The notes: generated by a model not told the origin, from the sequence alone. DNA of 64,000 bases from Adiantum capillus-veneris (GCA_014529385.2 CM043952.1:63476870-63540869); one strand, 5' to 3'. Positions 44,104-56,167 are shown, numbered from the stretch's first letter. Made by a program: numbers and translations.

Positions 44104-46684
44104 TGATAGCCGTTTTTCGGCTCTTTGTAATTGCCACAGTGAGTTACCTCACCCTACCAAAATCACCCAAACACTGTGGCTATCCCTACCATTTCACTGT
44201 ACATAGGCGTGCGTGAGTCACGGGACTTTTTCCATATCTTCTTAAAAAACCCTCAATTAGCTAGTCATTGGGCTAGTTGAGCCAAAAAAATAAAAATAAA
44301 AAAATAAAATAAAAGTATATTATGGCCCATGCGTATGTAAATATTTCTTTGTATATAGGGCCTAAATAAAAGATTTTTTCATAATTATTTTGGTATTTAT
44401 TTAAATATTTCTACATAGGTGTGTGTTATTTATGCTCTGTACATTGCCTCACCATTACCACAATTTTTTCTTACCATTTTTCATACTCTTTATTCCAGAT
44501 AGAAATATTTTCATGTAAGCTTCTCTTATATTTGGTGTAAATCCACCCCAACAAAAATCCAAAAAAACTAGTTTTATTTATGTGTATATTTTTTCACTAT
44601 TGTGATTTTTCCCTTCCTACATCTATTTTGTTTTTTTTTCTAAAAAATTAGAACACCAAAAATATTTATCTTTTTATGGTAGCCTCATAATGAGAGAGAT
44701 TTCTTTTGACCCCTTTATATTTTTTCCACTTATATTATTTATATTTGACATGTACATATTTTTTAGACCCCTCAATATTTGATTTTCTTAGTTGTACTAT
44801 TCACTTATATCATAATCTCAACAATATCTTCAATTATAGACCTACCAAATAAGGTCAAGGGTAGGTGGCATGTATACATGCACTATGGAGGGCTCACTCT
44901 TGGAGGTATTCAAAAGAATCATCCAAAGAAGGACCCCACAAGGACCTTGTGCAGTGGAAAAAAACGGTTGGTTTTGCTGAATTTTTAAAGTTTACTTGCT
45001 CTCCGAATTTGAAAAGGTGATACAAACAAAAGTTGTAGCTCGTGGGCTGAACTTCTGCCTCAAATTTTTTCATATTTTTTTTGAGCTACGAACTGTGAGC
45101 TATGATTTTATTAGTGGACCCCAGTTTTCCCATGCTATGCAGCCACACTCTCTCTTCCACTTTATCATTTTCCACTTTCACACACTTCTCCACTCATCAT
45201 CCCCACCTCTCTCACCACTCCTCTCTGCACCCTACTCACCTTCTCCTCAACCTTGAAGAATAAGAGAAACCATGGTGAACTCATACCTCCCACACACAAT
45301 TCCATTCCAAAATTGACCACCTAGTCTCATTTTTCCTCCTCCAATTTACCCATATCTATCAAAAAAACCACAAAATTCAGCCTCTTCTCTTAAAAGACAG
45401 CATCATGGTGGTTGATTACTCAGCTTCAATTACCTTGTCTCTCAAGGAAGGTCAAGAGTGGAGAAAAAATGTACCGTCAAAGCTAATGGACCGTCAACAA
45501 GCGTCAAAAATTTGCCCTACTCAAGACACTTGGAGCATCAACCTTGTAAGAAATCCACCTTTTCTTACCTCTTAAGAGTTTTTCTTCCTTATTTGTATCC
45601 TACATGGATACTCCCATTGTAAATATATCCAATTCCATTTGTAAATTAATACTAACTCTACTAACACTAACCCACTATGAAAAGTCCTATCACCTCCATT
45701 TCTCTCCTCTCTCTTTCCCCACCAACTTCTTGATAATTCCAAGCAAAAGAAATTAGATAAATTGCTGAAAATCTAACCCAACCATGGTTAGAGAAGTAAC
45801 CCTAGCCTTCAAAATTGCTATAAAAGGAGGGTGTAGCTAGCACAAAAGGGGGAGCCATAAGCAAGAGCACTATGCTATAGCTTGAGAAGCCAAGCTCAAC
45901 CTCTCTAGAAGGAGCGCTTGAGTGGAAGCTCATTGTCTTATGCATGTGCATGTGTTGTAATAGGGGATTAGCAAGGGAACTCTATGCCATTGTAAGAGAG
46001 AGAGTGATCATTCAATTGAGAGTAGGAAATCTATCATTTCTCCTACTAGTGTAAGCCCAACATTTGCTGAATCAAGGAGGGTGGATTTGGACTAAGCTTG
46101 GATACTTTGTCTCCCTTCCAACGTGAAGTAATGGACAACAATGATGCGTAAGTGTCTTGGTGTTTTCTGTTAAGTTCTTGATAGCTTGTCTCTGGTGTTG
46201 TCATCAATCTAGCCATAAATCCCACATATTGTAAGAGGGCGACAGGGTGGAGAGGACTCCCCTGGCTTTAAGACAGTGATTGGGGTGGCTTTTTTTGTGA
46301 TGTGTTGTGGTGAAATTTACGCAAGCTATGTTGAACAAATACTAATCTCACTTTGATTTGTCATGACAGATTTGTAAGAAGGTATTAATGCAACAAGCAC
46401 CCCCTCCACCTTTCTCTCTCTCGTGTTTTAGTGTGTGAGAGTGTTCCATTGGTGTTAGGGTTAGTGTAAATTCCTTGCTTGTTTGTGGGTTGCTCTAACG
46501 ATTCTCCTCTTTTGCGTCCTAGTTCGCTCTTAAACTAGGTGGTGCCCCTTGTGTAGTTGGGATTTGGATGTGGGTTTGTTGTTTTGGTTTGTGTTGTGTT
46601 GTGCCCCAGCCCCATTTAGCAGCACGGGAGCCTGTAAGGGTGTCTAGAGGTTGCTCTTCTTGTTGCCCGCCCCGGACTGCCTCA
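44104..46684 (+). repeat. Tat 5' LTR (2,581 bp)
   Basis: TGATAGCCG...ACTGCCTCA. TATAAAAG at 45819-45826 is the likely core promoter, leaving about 0.85 kb of R-U5. The small open frames in the LTR (44779-44988, 44996-45256) are conserved in the other LTR only because the LTRs are recent copies. Confidence 0.92.
45819..45826 (+). promoter_or_regulatory. TATA box, Tat 5' LTR
   Basis: TATAAAAG followed by gagggtgtagc. The same site is intact in the 3' LTR at 54300-54307. Confidence 0.6.
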
Positions 46685-46686
46685 AA

Positions 46687-46704
46687 TTGGTGCCCCCACA
46701 GAGG
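46687..46704 (+). promoter_or_regulatory. Primer-binding site, Tat element
   Basis: ttggtgcccccacagagg, 2 nt inside the 5' LTR. The TGG start complements a tRNA 3' CCA; the tRNA is not identified. The 28-kb element has a related site at 28192. Confidence 0.55.
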
Positions 46705-46758
46705 ACGGCTTGTGTATTTTTGTGTAGAATCAACTTTTAGCATAGTTAAGTAGTTTGC

Positions 46759-46971
46759 ATGAATCATGAAAATTTGTATGATCCCTTCATTCCTATTGCA
46801 AGGCAAAAGGTACACATAATTGCTAGTACTAAGTTGCAATTTCAACGTGTCATTCGTAGAATTTTAGGTCCTCTTAGGTTGGCCGAGATAAACGCTTCAG
46901 TAAATCCTTTTATTTTGCCTCTCATTAGGTACGACCTTAGTTTGGACGTGTATATTTTTGTTTTGTTTTAA
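46759..46971 (+). CDS. Tat leader ORF A (70 aa), function unknown
   Basis: ATG 46759 to TAA 46969-46971, 55 nt after the primer site. It aligns along its length with the next ORF (46993-47211) and with 28909-29127: FIPI, Q..VI..ILGPLRLAEI, NPFILPLI.Y, S.DVYIFVLF. The two Tat copies share a frame, separated by 21 nt with two stops, so they arose by tandem duplication of a ~234-bp unit. No known motif; the C-terminus is hydrophobic. It precedes gag in the presumed genomic RNA, where Ogre-type relatives also carry an extra ORF. Confidence 0.6.
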   Translation: MNHENLYDPFIPIARQKVHIIASTKLQFQRVIRRILGPLRLAEINASVNPFILPLIRYDLSLDVYIFVLF

Positions 46972-46992
46972 GCATTAGGTCATGCATAGACC

Positions 46993-47211
46993 ATGGATAA
47001 TGGCCCAGGAATAGAGGTTTTCCCCTTCCAGTTCACTCCACACATTAGAATAAACATTGCAATTAGTAGGAAAATCCATTTTCAACAACTTATGGTGTTC
47101 ATGTTTGGTGCCCAAAGAGTAGGAGAAATTCTCGCATCACCAAACCCTGTCATCCTACCTCTTATTGATTATCATAGGTCATTTGATGTGAATATTTTTA
47201 TTTTGTTGTAG
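46993..47211 (+). CDS. Tat leader ORF B (72 aa), paralogue of ORF A
   Basis: ATG 46993 (MDNGPGIEVFPFQF) to a stop at 47211. It shares with ORF A and the 28-kb ORF a pattern of charged residues then NPVILPLIDY, SFDVNIFILL. The start context atggataa matches the 28909 ORF (ATGGATAAT), fixing the start. It ends 85 nt before the gag ATG at 47297 and in a different frame from gag. Function unknown; it may be a structural or RNA-related accessory protein, or a translational leader. Confidence 0.6.
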   Translation: MDNGPGIEVFPFQFTPHIRINIAISRKIHFQQLMVFMFGAQRVGEILASPNPVILPLIDYHRSFDVNIFILL

Positions 47212-47296
47212 AATAGATTGCAAGCTAGAAAACATTATTGTGTAAATCTTTTTAAGAAAGAAAAACAAAAACGGGTGTCACTTTGAAATCAATTCA

Positions 47297-50200
47297 ATGG
47301 AAAGCCAACGCCAAATGTCTGGGTATCCTCTTTTCTTTGGAGAGCCTGGAGAGGATGCATAATTATTTTTAGCGAATTTCAAGATGTCTTGCCGTATCAA
47401 GAGGATAATAACTGATCAAGAACGTGTAGAAATGTTTGAGGTGGTCCTTAGGAAAGATGCTAGCACTTGGTTTGACTCTTTGCCTGAGGAAGTTAAGGGG
47501 AATTACACAGAAGTTTTGAATCGTTTCAAGAAATACTTCTTTGATCCCCAAAACACTCAAAAATTATGGCAAGACATTGTTTCTCATAAGCAAAAAGACT
47601 TAGATGACTACTACTTGTACAAGCAAGAGTTTCTACGTCTTTGGGCTCTATGGATACGAAATGTTGCTAACCCTGTTGATGGTGCAGAATTTTTAAAGAA
47701 GGAGAGGTTCATAGCCAGACTCTTTCCTGACCTTAAGGTAAAAGTTGAGGCGGGTGCACCTGCTACCTTTGATGCAGCTGAAACTAGGGCTGCTGAGAAA
47801 TATAGGAAACTCAAGTGCTTAAGGGGAGAGGTTCCAATAGAAATTCTTAGACCCAAAGGTAAGTCACAAGCATCAACATCTAGGGAGCTTCCTGAGGTAA
47901 CGGCTGAAGTGATTGAGAAGTTAAATGAATCTTTAAGCAGCCTGTCAATTCACCTTGCACAAGCTGTAGGTCCAAAGGGACAAGCAAAGAAGTCAGAAGA
48001 GAGAGAGCCACGAACTAGGAGAGTCTTGCAATGTTGGAATTGCGGAGAGTCTGGACATGGGATGTATAATTGTCCTTGGCCCCGTGGAGAGCCAGGGAGA
48101 CCTAACTTGAATTACCCAGTGATGAATACAGGAGAAGGAGCTGGTCAACAACCAAGGCTTCTACAAAGGCCAAATGGACCAAGACCACCTCCACAAGGGG
48201 TAGAAGGAGTTCCACCTTTGCTAGATCCAAATGTGCATGTGGTAGAGGTGACAAATTCAAATGAGGTTGACATGGAAGCCAATGGCATTAAGCGTGGCCG
48301 AGGAAAAGGTAAAGAGAAAGAGGGTGTCCCATCACAGAGTGACCATGGACAAGGCAAGAAGGCAAAGGAGACCAAGGAAGCTAAGAGGACTCGACGTCGT
48401 ATCAATCTCAAAGACTTCCCTCTTGGACATGGTATGGCTCCATACAACCTGTTGGAAGACATGCGAGGTAAGGGTCCTGATATCTCATGGCCTCAGTTTC
48501 TTGCATTATGCCCACAAGTTAGGAGGGATTTAACAAAGGCAGTTAGCACTAGGAGAAAGGTAAAAGAGAGTTTTCCTATTGTAAAAATTGCACATGCTGA
48601 AATGAACGAGGATATTACACCTGTGCTAGATTGTTACATAAAAGGAAGATTGGTTAGGAAAGGTCTAGTGGATGGGGGTGCGCAAATTTGCATCATGACA
48701 GAAGGGCTCATGCAAAGACTAGGCATGCACATCCATGAGACACCTGAAATCAAAGTGAAAATGGCAAACAATAGCAAGGCTAGGTGCGTAGGCATTTGTA
48801 AAAATGTTTTTGTGGAGGCCTTTGGCATTAAGAAGGCAGTGGATTTTTATGTTATGTCGACCAAGGGAAGTGGTTATCCATTTATCCTAGGAAGACCATG
48901 GCTAATGAAAATGCGAGCTTTGCAGGATTGGGAGAGTGGGAAATTAATTTGCAGGAATGACAATCATAAGAAGGTTGTCTTTGACATGAAGGAGCAACGC
49001 CAAGAGGAGCTCCATGAAGAATCATCTCAAAGTGAGACGGAAGAAGGTTGGACCGATAGCACTTCAGAAGAAGAAAGTAGCAGCAGCATTACTGAAGAGG
49101 AGTCTTCCATCGAAGTCATGGGGGTAAGGTTTAAGCCAAGCAACCAAGAGACCTCTTGTCAAGGCTTGGAGGAGGTAGGTCCTCAAGAGAACGAAGGTGT
49201 TCAAGATGAAGGGATGCTGGAAGGTATGCTATCAACAACACTTACAAAGGATGAAAGAGAGGAGTTCAAATGTGTGCTAATGAAGTTTCCTAGGCTTTTT
49301 GCTAAAGACTACACCGACGTGCGTGGGGTAGATGTTGTTCAACACAAGATTGAGTTAAAGCCTGAGGCCACACCTAAAGCTCAGAAGCTACGAAGGCTAG
49401 GAGTTATAAAGGAACAGGCTCTACTCAAGGAGGTAAGAAAGCTTCTAGCAGCAGGTTTCATTTATCCAGTGGAGAATTCAGAGTGGGTCTCTCCTGTTGT
49501 TGTCACTCCTAAGAAAAATGGCAAGTGGAGGGTGTGTGTGGATTACCGTCCCCTCAATGAGGCAACAAAGAGAGATCACTTTCCCCTCCCATTCCAGGAT
49601 GAGATACTAAATGAGGTAGCTAGTCATGAGAAGTACACTGTGTGTGATGGCTACTCAGGTTACTTTCAAATAGGAATTGCATTGGAGGATCAATTGAAAA
49701 CAACCTTTATCACTCCTTGGGGTTGTTATGCTTTTAGAGTCATGCCATTTGGTCTGACAAATGCTCCTGCAACATTCCAACGTTTCATGAACATGGTGTT
49801 TCAAGCATTCTTTGGAAAGTCAATTAGGGTGTTCATTGATGATTTCTGTATTTATAGCTCAAAATCATTGCATCTACAAAGGGTAGAAGAAGGTTTAAAG
49901 AAGATCTACGACATGGGAGGTCAACTCAACCCCGACAAGTGCCACATAGGTGAGGATGAAGTGATCTTGCTCGGTCACAAGGTTTCCTATAAAGGCATTG
50001 AGGTGGATCCTTCAAAGGCAAAGGCTCTTATTGAGCTCCCATCACCGAAGAGTCTTAAGGAGGTCATCTCTTTCATTCAGAAGGTGAAGTATATGTCACG
50101 CTTCATTCACTTAGCCTCAGAGTTGCTTCATCCTTTGCAAAAGTTGACACAACAAGTAGAATTTTCATGGTCTGATGAGCTTGAAGAGTATTTTTGTAAC

Positions 50201-51442
50201 ATTAAAGTCATTTTGTCAGAGCTACCAACACTCATGCCTCCTTGTTGGGAGTACACATTCTTTGTTAGCTCTAGTGTTGGAAGGGAAACAATTGGTGCTG
50301 TGTTGCTACAACAAGATCCCCACAGTACAAGGATGCGACCCATCTACTTTGCTAGTAGGGTCATGAATGCTTTGGAGAGAGACTACACAGAAGCAGAACT
50401 CATGATGCTTTCTCTCATGTTTGCGGTGAGAAAGTTTAGATCCTACCTGCTACCAAAACCTTTTGTAATTCTCACTGCAGAAAATTTGTTCCCTTGGGTG
50501 TCATCTCAAATGAATCTTAGTACTAGGATCTCAAAGTGGATTATGGAGTTGCAAGAGTTCCAATACTCTTTCAAGGTAGAAGATAGTGTGCGTGCACAAT
50601 TGGCAGGGATTCTCACTTATAGGATACATGAGAAGGAAATTAAGGTGCCTCAAGTAAAGACCCTACCATTGCCACCACCAAAAAGTATTCCTAATGCTTT
50701 TACCTTGTTCTTTGATGGAGCTTTTCTTCGAGCCACAGGGAAAGCAGGGGGAGGGCTAGTATTGCTCAACCCAAGTGGAGAGGTGGTCATGAAAGAGAAG
50801 GTCAATCTACCAGGTTCAACTAGCAACAATGAAGCAGAATATGACACACTACTTCATGGTTTAAAAATATGTATTGGCCATGGTATACAACGTCTCATGG
50901 TAAAAGGGGATGCACTTCTCATTGTGAAGCAGATTTTAGGCATCTGGGAATGCAAAAATGAAAGACTAAGGGCCAAAGTTCATACCATCCGTAGGCTATT
51001 TAATCAATTTGAGGAGGTGCAATTATATCATATTCCTAGGAAACAAAATGAAGATGCTGATTTACTTGCACAACAAGCCGTTGCATGTGTAAAGAAAGAA
51101 GTGCAGGTCATCATGGTGGCAGCAGCTGTCAAGCAACCGAGATACCAGGGATTGGAGTCATTGACTCCCATTATTAGCTACATTTTGGAGGGCGAGTTTC
51201 CACAAGACTTCACGAAGGCTCAGAAGAGGAGACTCATGAAGAAGGCAAGCACATATCTCTTCCTAGAAGGCTCCCTCTATCAAAGAGGGAGGGATCAAGT
51301 ATGCAGAAGAGTACCAACTATTGAGGAAATTCCAGCCATTCTAAAAGGTTTGCATGAAGAAGCATGTGGTGGTCATTTTGCCCAAGAATTAACTGTGAAG
51401 AAGATTTTGCTTGCGGGGTATGTTTGGCCAACATTGGTGTAA
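47297..51442 (+). pseudogene. Tat gag-protease-RT-RNase H polyprotein (N-terminal stop)
   Basis: ATG 47297 (MESQRQMSGYPLFFGE) is the likely gag start, but TAA at 47360 interrupts it. From ATG 47384 the frame is open for 1,352 codons. Residues (from 47384): gag helices 10-120; knuckle CWNCGESGHGMYNC 217-230; protease DGGA at 430, the usual Tat form; RT about 670-860 with CVDYRPLN and FIDD at 817-820; first RNase H about 955-1075 with Ser964 in place of the first Asp (degenerate); second RNase H with D1111, E1152, D1176 and D1226. The integrase HHCC start is EEACGGHF near the end. The frame is lost at about 51440 inside integrase. Confidence 0.92.
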
Positions 51443-52556
51443 AAGTTGTCACAATTGTCAGGTAAATGGGAATAGAAGATTGGTTTATGGTCCAAGGCAA
51501 ATCGTGCTTGCAAATGGACCGTTTGAAAAGTGGGGCATTGATGCTATGGGTCCTCTGCCTAGAACAAAAAATGGTAAACTCTACATTCTAGTGGCTGTAG
51601 ACTATATGACTAGGTGGGTGGAAGCACAAAGTGTGGCAAAGGTAAATGAGAAGACAGTGAGCAAATTCATCTACACTCACATTTGTTGTAGATTTGGCAC
51701 ACCTTTGGAGATTGTTTCTGATAATGGTCTAGGGTTTAGAAAGGGATTGCTCACAGAAGTCTGTGAAGAACTTCGCATTCTACATCGTCACAGTACACCC
51801 TACTATCCACAATCAAATGGTTTGGTAGAAAAAGCTAATGGTGTCATTGCAGGCATCATTAGAAAGATGGTGAAAAACAAGACAAAGTTGTGGGATGACT
51901 TCTTGGATGGTGCCTTGTGGGCGTATCGAACCACATATAGGGAAGCCACGGAGTTCACACCATTTCACTTGGTCTATGGTCAAGAGGCTTTACAGCCAAT
52001 TGAGCTAAACATTCCAACAATTCGACTTCATGGCAAATCAGCACAAGATGATCAAGAAGCATGGATGGATCGACTTCTTACCTTAGCTGAGCTTGAGTGG
52101 AAAAGAGAAGCAGCATACGAGTGCTATAAGAGGAAAGCCACACAGACAAAGGAGAAGCTTGACAAGAAACTAAAGGAAAAAGGCATCAATGAAGGAGATC
52201 TTGTGCTAAGGTATGACAATCGACTTGATAATCATTTTGATGCCAAATTTGAAACAAGATGGCAAGGGCCATACATAGTCAAGAAGGCTTCCAATTCAAA
52301 ATACTATCAGCTTATGGACTTGAATGGTAAAGAGCACTCCAGGAAAGTAAACGGGTATCGCTTGAAGCCCTATTTGAGTCGCCTTCTACCAAAGGATCTA
52401 CCAAAGATCTGTCAAAAGGCCACTGTCTCATGTAAGTATTGTTACATGAAGCATGAGTGTAACTCTAGCCAAAATTCTGAGGGGCCAAACAATAAAAATC
52501 TCGTCAAGGACTCTGAAGCACTCTCTTTGGAAAAGATGCTCTATGATGGTACATGA
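51411..52556 (+). pseudogene. Tat integrase
   Basis: CKSCHNCQ completes the zinc module begun in the upstream frame. The normal spacer between WPTL and the Cys pair is short, so a small deletion probably caused the frameshift at 51430-51445. The core has the DDE triad: WGIDAMGPLP, VSDNGLGF and SNGLVEKANG. C-terminal GDLVLRYDNR and RWQGPYIVKKA follow. About 100 further residues after the last known motif reach the polypurine tract. No chromodomain. The frame is otherwise open. Confidence 0.88.
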
Positions 52557-52572
52557 ATATACCATCATCCAC

Positions 52573-52584
52573 GGGGAGGGCTAA
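52573..52584 (+). promoter_or_regulatory. Polypurine tract of the Tat element
   Basis: ggggaggg at 52573-52580 followed by ctaa, directly before the 3' LTR. It primes plus-strand DNA synthesis. Confidence 0.75.
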
Positions 52585-55165
52585 TGATAGCCGTTTTTCG
52601 GCTCTTTGTAATTGCCACAGTGAGTTACCTCACCCTACCAAAATCACCCAAACACTGTGGCTATCCCTACCATTTCACTGTACATAGGCGTGCGTGAGTC
52701 ACGGGACTTTTTCCATATCTTCTTAAAAAACCCTCAATTAGCTAGTCATTGGGCTAGTTGAGCCAAAAAAATAAAAATAAAAATAAAAAATAAAAGTATA
52801 TTATGGCCCATGCGTATGTAAATATTTCTTTGTATATAGGGCCTAAATAAAAGATTTTTTCATAATTATTTTGGTATTTATTTAAATATTTCTACATAGG
52901 TGTGTGTTATTTATGCTCTGTACATTGCCTCACCATTACCACAATTTTTTCTTACCATTTTTCATACTCTTTATTCCATATAGAAATATTTTCATGTAAG
53001 CTTCTCTTATATTTGGTGTAACTCCACCCCAACAAAAATCCAAAAAAACTAGTTTTATTTATGTGTATATTTTTTCACTATTGTGATTTTTCCCTTCCTA
53101 CATCTATTTTGTTTTTTTTTCTAAAAAATTAGAACACCAAAAATATTTATCTTTTTATGGTAGCCTCATAATGAGAGAGATTTCTTTTGACCCCTTTATA
53201 TTTTTTCCACTTATATTATTTATATTTGACATGTACATATTTTTTAGACCCCTCAATATTTGATTTTCTTAGTTGTACTATTCACTTATATCATAATCTC
53301 AACAATATCTTCAATTATAGACCTACCAAATAAGGTCAAGGGTAGGTGGCATGCATACATGCACTATGGAGGGCTCACTCTTGGAGGTATTCAAAAGAAT
53401 CATCCAAAGAAGGACCCCACAAGGACCTTGTGCAGTGGAAAAAAACGGTTGGTTTTGCTGAATTTTTAAAGTTCACTTGCTCTCCGAATTTGAAAAGGTG
53501 ATACAAACAAAAGTTGTAGCTCGTGGGCTGAACTTCTGCCTCAAATTTTTTCATATTTTTTTTGAGCTACGAGCTGTGAGCTATGATTTTATTAGTGGAC
53601 CCCAGTTTTCCCATGCTATGCAGCCACACTCTCTCTTCCACTTTATCATTTTCCTCTTTCACACACACTTCTCCACTCATCATCCCCACCTCTCTCACCA
53701 CTCCTCTCTGCACCCTACTCACCTTCTCCTCAACCTTGAAGAATAAGAGAAACCATGGTGAACTCATACCTCCCACACACAATTCCATTCCAAAATTGAC
53801 CACCTAGTTTCATTTTTCCTCCTCCAATTTACCCATATCTATCAAAAAAACCACAAAATTCAGCCTCTTCTCTTAAAAGACAGCATCATGGTGGTTGATT
53901 ACTCAGCTTCAATTACCTTGTCTCTCAAGGAAGGTCAAGAGTGGAGAAAAAATGTACCGTCAAAGCTAGTGGACCGTCAACAAGCGTCAAAAATTGGCCC
54001 TACTCAAGACACTTGGAGCATCAACCTTGTAAGAAATCCACCTTTTCTTACCTCTTAAGAGTTTTTCTTCCTTATTTGTATCCTACATGGATACTCCCAT
54101 TGTAAATATCCAATTCCATTTGTAAATTAATACTAACTCTACTAACACTAACCCACTATGAAAAGTCCTATCACCTCCATTTCTCTCCTCTCTCTTTCCC
54201 CACCAACTTCTTGATAATTCCAAGCAAAAGAAATTAGATAAATTGCTGAAAATCTAACCCAACCATGGTTAGAGGAGTAACCCTAGCCTTCAAAATTGCT
54301 ATAAAAGGAGGGTGTAGCTAGCACAAAAGGGGGAGCCATAAGCAAGAGCACTATGCTATAGCTTGAGAAGCCAAGCTCAACCTCTCTAGAAGGAGCGCTT
54401 GAGTGGAAGCTCATTGTCTTATGCATGTGCATGTGTTGTAATAGGGGATTAGCAAGGGAACTCTATGCCATTGTAAGAGAGAGAGTGATCATTCAATTGA
54501 GAGTAGGAAATCTATCATTTCTCCTACTAGTGTAAGCCCAACATTTGCTGAATCAAGGAGGGTGGATTTGGACTAAGCTTGGATACTTTGTCTCCCTTCC
54601 AACGTGAAGTAATGGACAACAATGATGCGTAAGTGTCTTGGTGTTTTCTGTTAAGTTCTTGATAGCTTGTCTCTGGTGTTGTCATCAATCTAGCCATAAA
54701 TCCCACATATTGTAAGAGGGCGACAGGGTGGAGAGGACTCCCCTGGCTTTAAGACAGTGATTGGGGTGGCTTTTTTTGTGATGTGTTGTGGTGAAATTTA
54801 CGCAAGCTATGTTGAACAAATACTAATCTCACTTTGATTTGTCATGACAGATTTGTAAGAAGGTATTATTGCAACAAGCACCCCCTCCCCCTTTCTCTCT
54901 CTCGTGTTTTAGTGTGTGAGAGTGTTCCATTGGTGTTAGGGTTAGTGTAAATTCCTTGCTTGTTTGTGGGTTGCTCTAACGATTCTCCTCTTTTGCGTCC
55001 TAGTTCGCTCTTAAACTAGGTGGTGCCCCTTGTGTAGTTGGGATTTGGCTGTGGGTTTGTTGTTTTGGTTTGTGTTGTGTTGTGCCCCAGCCCCATTTAG
55101 CAGCACGGGAGCCTGGAAGGGTGTCTAGAGGTTGCTCTTCTTGTTGCCCGCCCCGGACCGCCTCA
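52585..55165 (+). repeat. Tat 3' LTR (2,581 bp)
   Basis: Near-identical to 44104-46684: about 15 substitutions and a few short indels counted by eye. TATA at 54300-54307 intact. Confidence 0.92.
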
Positions 55166-55169
55166 GCAG
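55166..55169. repeat. Tat element TSD, right (GCAG)
   Basis: Matches 44100-44103. Confidence 0.8.
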
Positions 55170-55571
55170 CAAAGCAATTTTAGCCTCATTGCGGCTTGCA
55201 TAAAGACCAGCTAAAATATCCCAAGCCTGTTTTGCTGATTTTGCTGAACGGATGTGAGGAACAATGGTGCGCTTCACAGACAACGCAATCAATGCATGAG
55301 CTTGCATATCCTTAACATCCCAACGAGCTTGTTCTGTCGTAGGCAAAACAACTCTAACAGCTGCAATCCTTGCAGCAAGACCTGCAACATCCTCAACATC
55401 GCCTACATCCTCAGAACCAGGACATACATCAATGCCCTGCACAATGTTCCAGACACCTTTTGACACAAGAACATGTTGCATCATATAAGCCCACATAGGG
55501 TAGTTGTCCCCATCCAACCTGTCTTCAGCAGCAAACATCTTGAACACATCTGTGTTGTTGTTGTCAGCCAT
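55166..55571 (-). pseudogene. Copia gag N-terminal part
   Basis: ATG 55571 (MADNNNTDVFKMF) opens the copia gag: DNYPMWAYMMQHVL, then a helical region with AHALIALSVKRTI and AWDILAGLYASRNEAK, as in copia UBN2-type capsids. It is interrupted by the Tat element at 55165/55166. The start is chosen because upstream codons extend into the leader without homology and the primer site is at 55920. Confidence 0.88.
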
Positions 55572-55919
55572 GGTAAATGCTGCACCTGATGTGAAAACTG
55601 CCAAAAAATAGGAGAAATGGAGCGGGAACAACCTGTGCTATATAGCACAAACCGTAGAAGACTATAAGGCACCTGTTATGCAGAAAACGGCATTGACAGA
55701 AATTCTGCACAAAATGACAAAATAGCCTGTGCAGTACTGCCTGTAGTGGAAACGGAGGCCGAAATGAGCCCAAATCAAAATTTTGAGCAGACCAAGCTCT
55801 TCGAGCTGTCCCAAAATATTTGTCGACCTGCGAATGCTCGCCAAAGCTCACTGAAATCGAAGAAAGTGAGCAGGCGTGTGCTAGAGCAGCTGGCGACTAA
55901 GCCCGGGAGGACGTGACCT

Positions 55920-55931
55920 GCTCTGATACCA
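55920..55931 (-). promoter_or_regulatory. Copia primer-binding site (initiator-Met)
   Basis: Exact tggtatcagagc on the minus strand, 2 nt from the 5' LTR. Confidence 0.85.
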
Positions 55932-55933
55932 AT

Positions 55934-56162
55934 TGTTGGAATTAGGGTTGCAGAGAAACACACACAGCTTAGAGAAGACAAAGGAAGCTCAAGGCACACA
56001 ACAGAGAGTATGTTACTTAGTGTGCAAATGGAAAGATAGATAGCCCTAGAGTGATGGGCGTATATACAATGCACGGGGGAAAAAAACCTCCTAAAGAGGG
56101 AAAAAATGCCTCGGCGGTCCTAGTGTGTTTACACACATCACTACCACATGTATATGGTAACA
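55934..56162 (-). repeat. Copia 5' LTR (229 bp)
   Basis: Differs from 39914-40142 at 4 positions: g/a twice, c/t twice. Confidence 0.92.
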
Positions 56163-56167
56163 TAGCC
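56163..56167. repeat. Copia TSD, right (TAGCC)
   Basis: Matches 39909-39913. Confidence 0.85.

Larger units (their letters stand above)
44104..55165 (+). mobile_element. Tat-lineage Ty3 element, nearly intact (11.06 kb)
   Basis: LTRs of 2,581 bp at 44104-46684 and 52585-55165, about 15 substitutions apart. Primer-like site tggtgcccccacagagg from 46687. Polypurine tract ggggaggg at 52573-52580. The internal region has two leader ORFs, one gag-pro-RT-RNase H-RNase H frame and integrase. The second, archaeal-type RNase H and the long LTRs are hallmarks of the Tat/Ogre lineage. It sits inside the gag gene of a minus-strand copia. A stop near the gag start and a frame break in integrase are the only clear lesions. 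Confidence 0.93.
39914..56162 (-). mobile_element. Ty1/copia element, complete, hosting a nested Tat element
   Basis: 229-bp LTRs at 39914-40142 (3') and 55934-56162 (5'), TSD TAGCC. Primer site tggtatcagagc on the minus strand at 55920-55931. Polypurine tract aggggggatt at 40143-40152 (complement on plus). Removing the inner element (44104-55165 and one GCAG) leaves about 5.18 kb, a normal copia length. The coding region runs gag, protease, integrase, RT, RNase H with two frameshifts and two stops. The LTRs differ at 4 sites, all transitions. Confidence 0.93.

Noticed and set aside
44779..45256. Two open frames repeated at 53260-53746
   Set aside because: They lie in the Tat LTRs; repetition reflects LTR duplication, not conservation.
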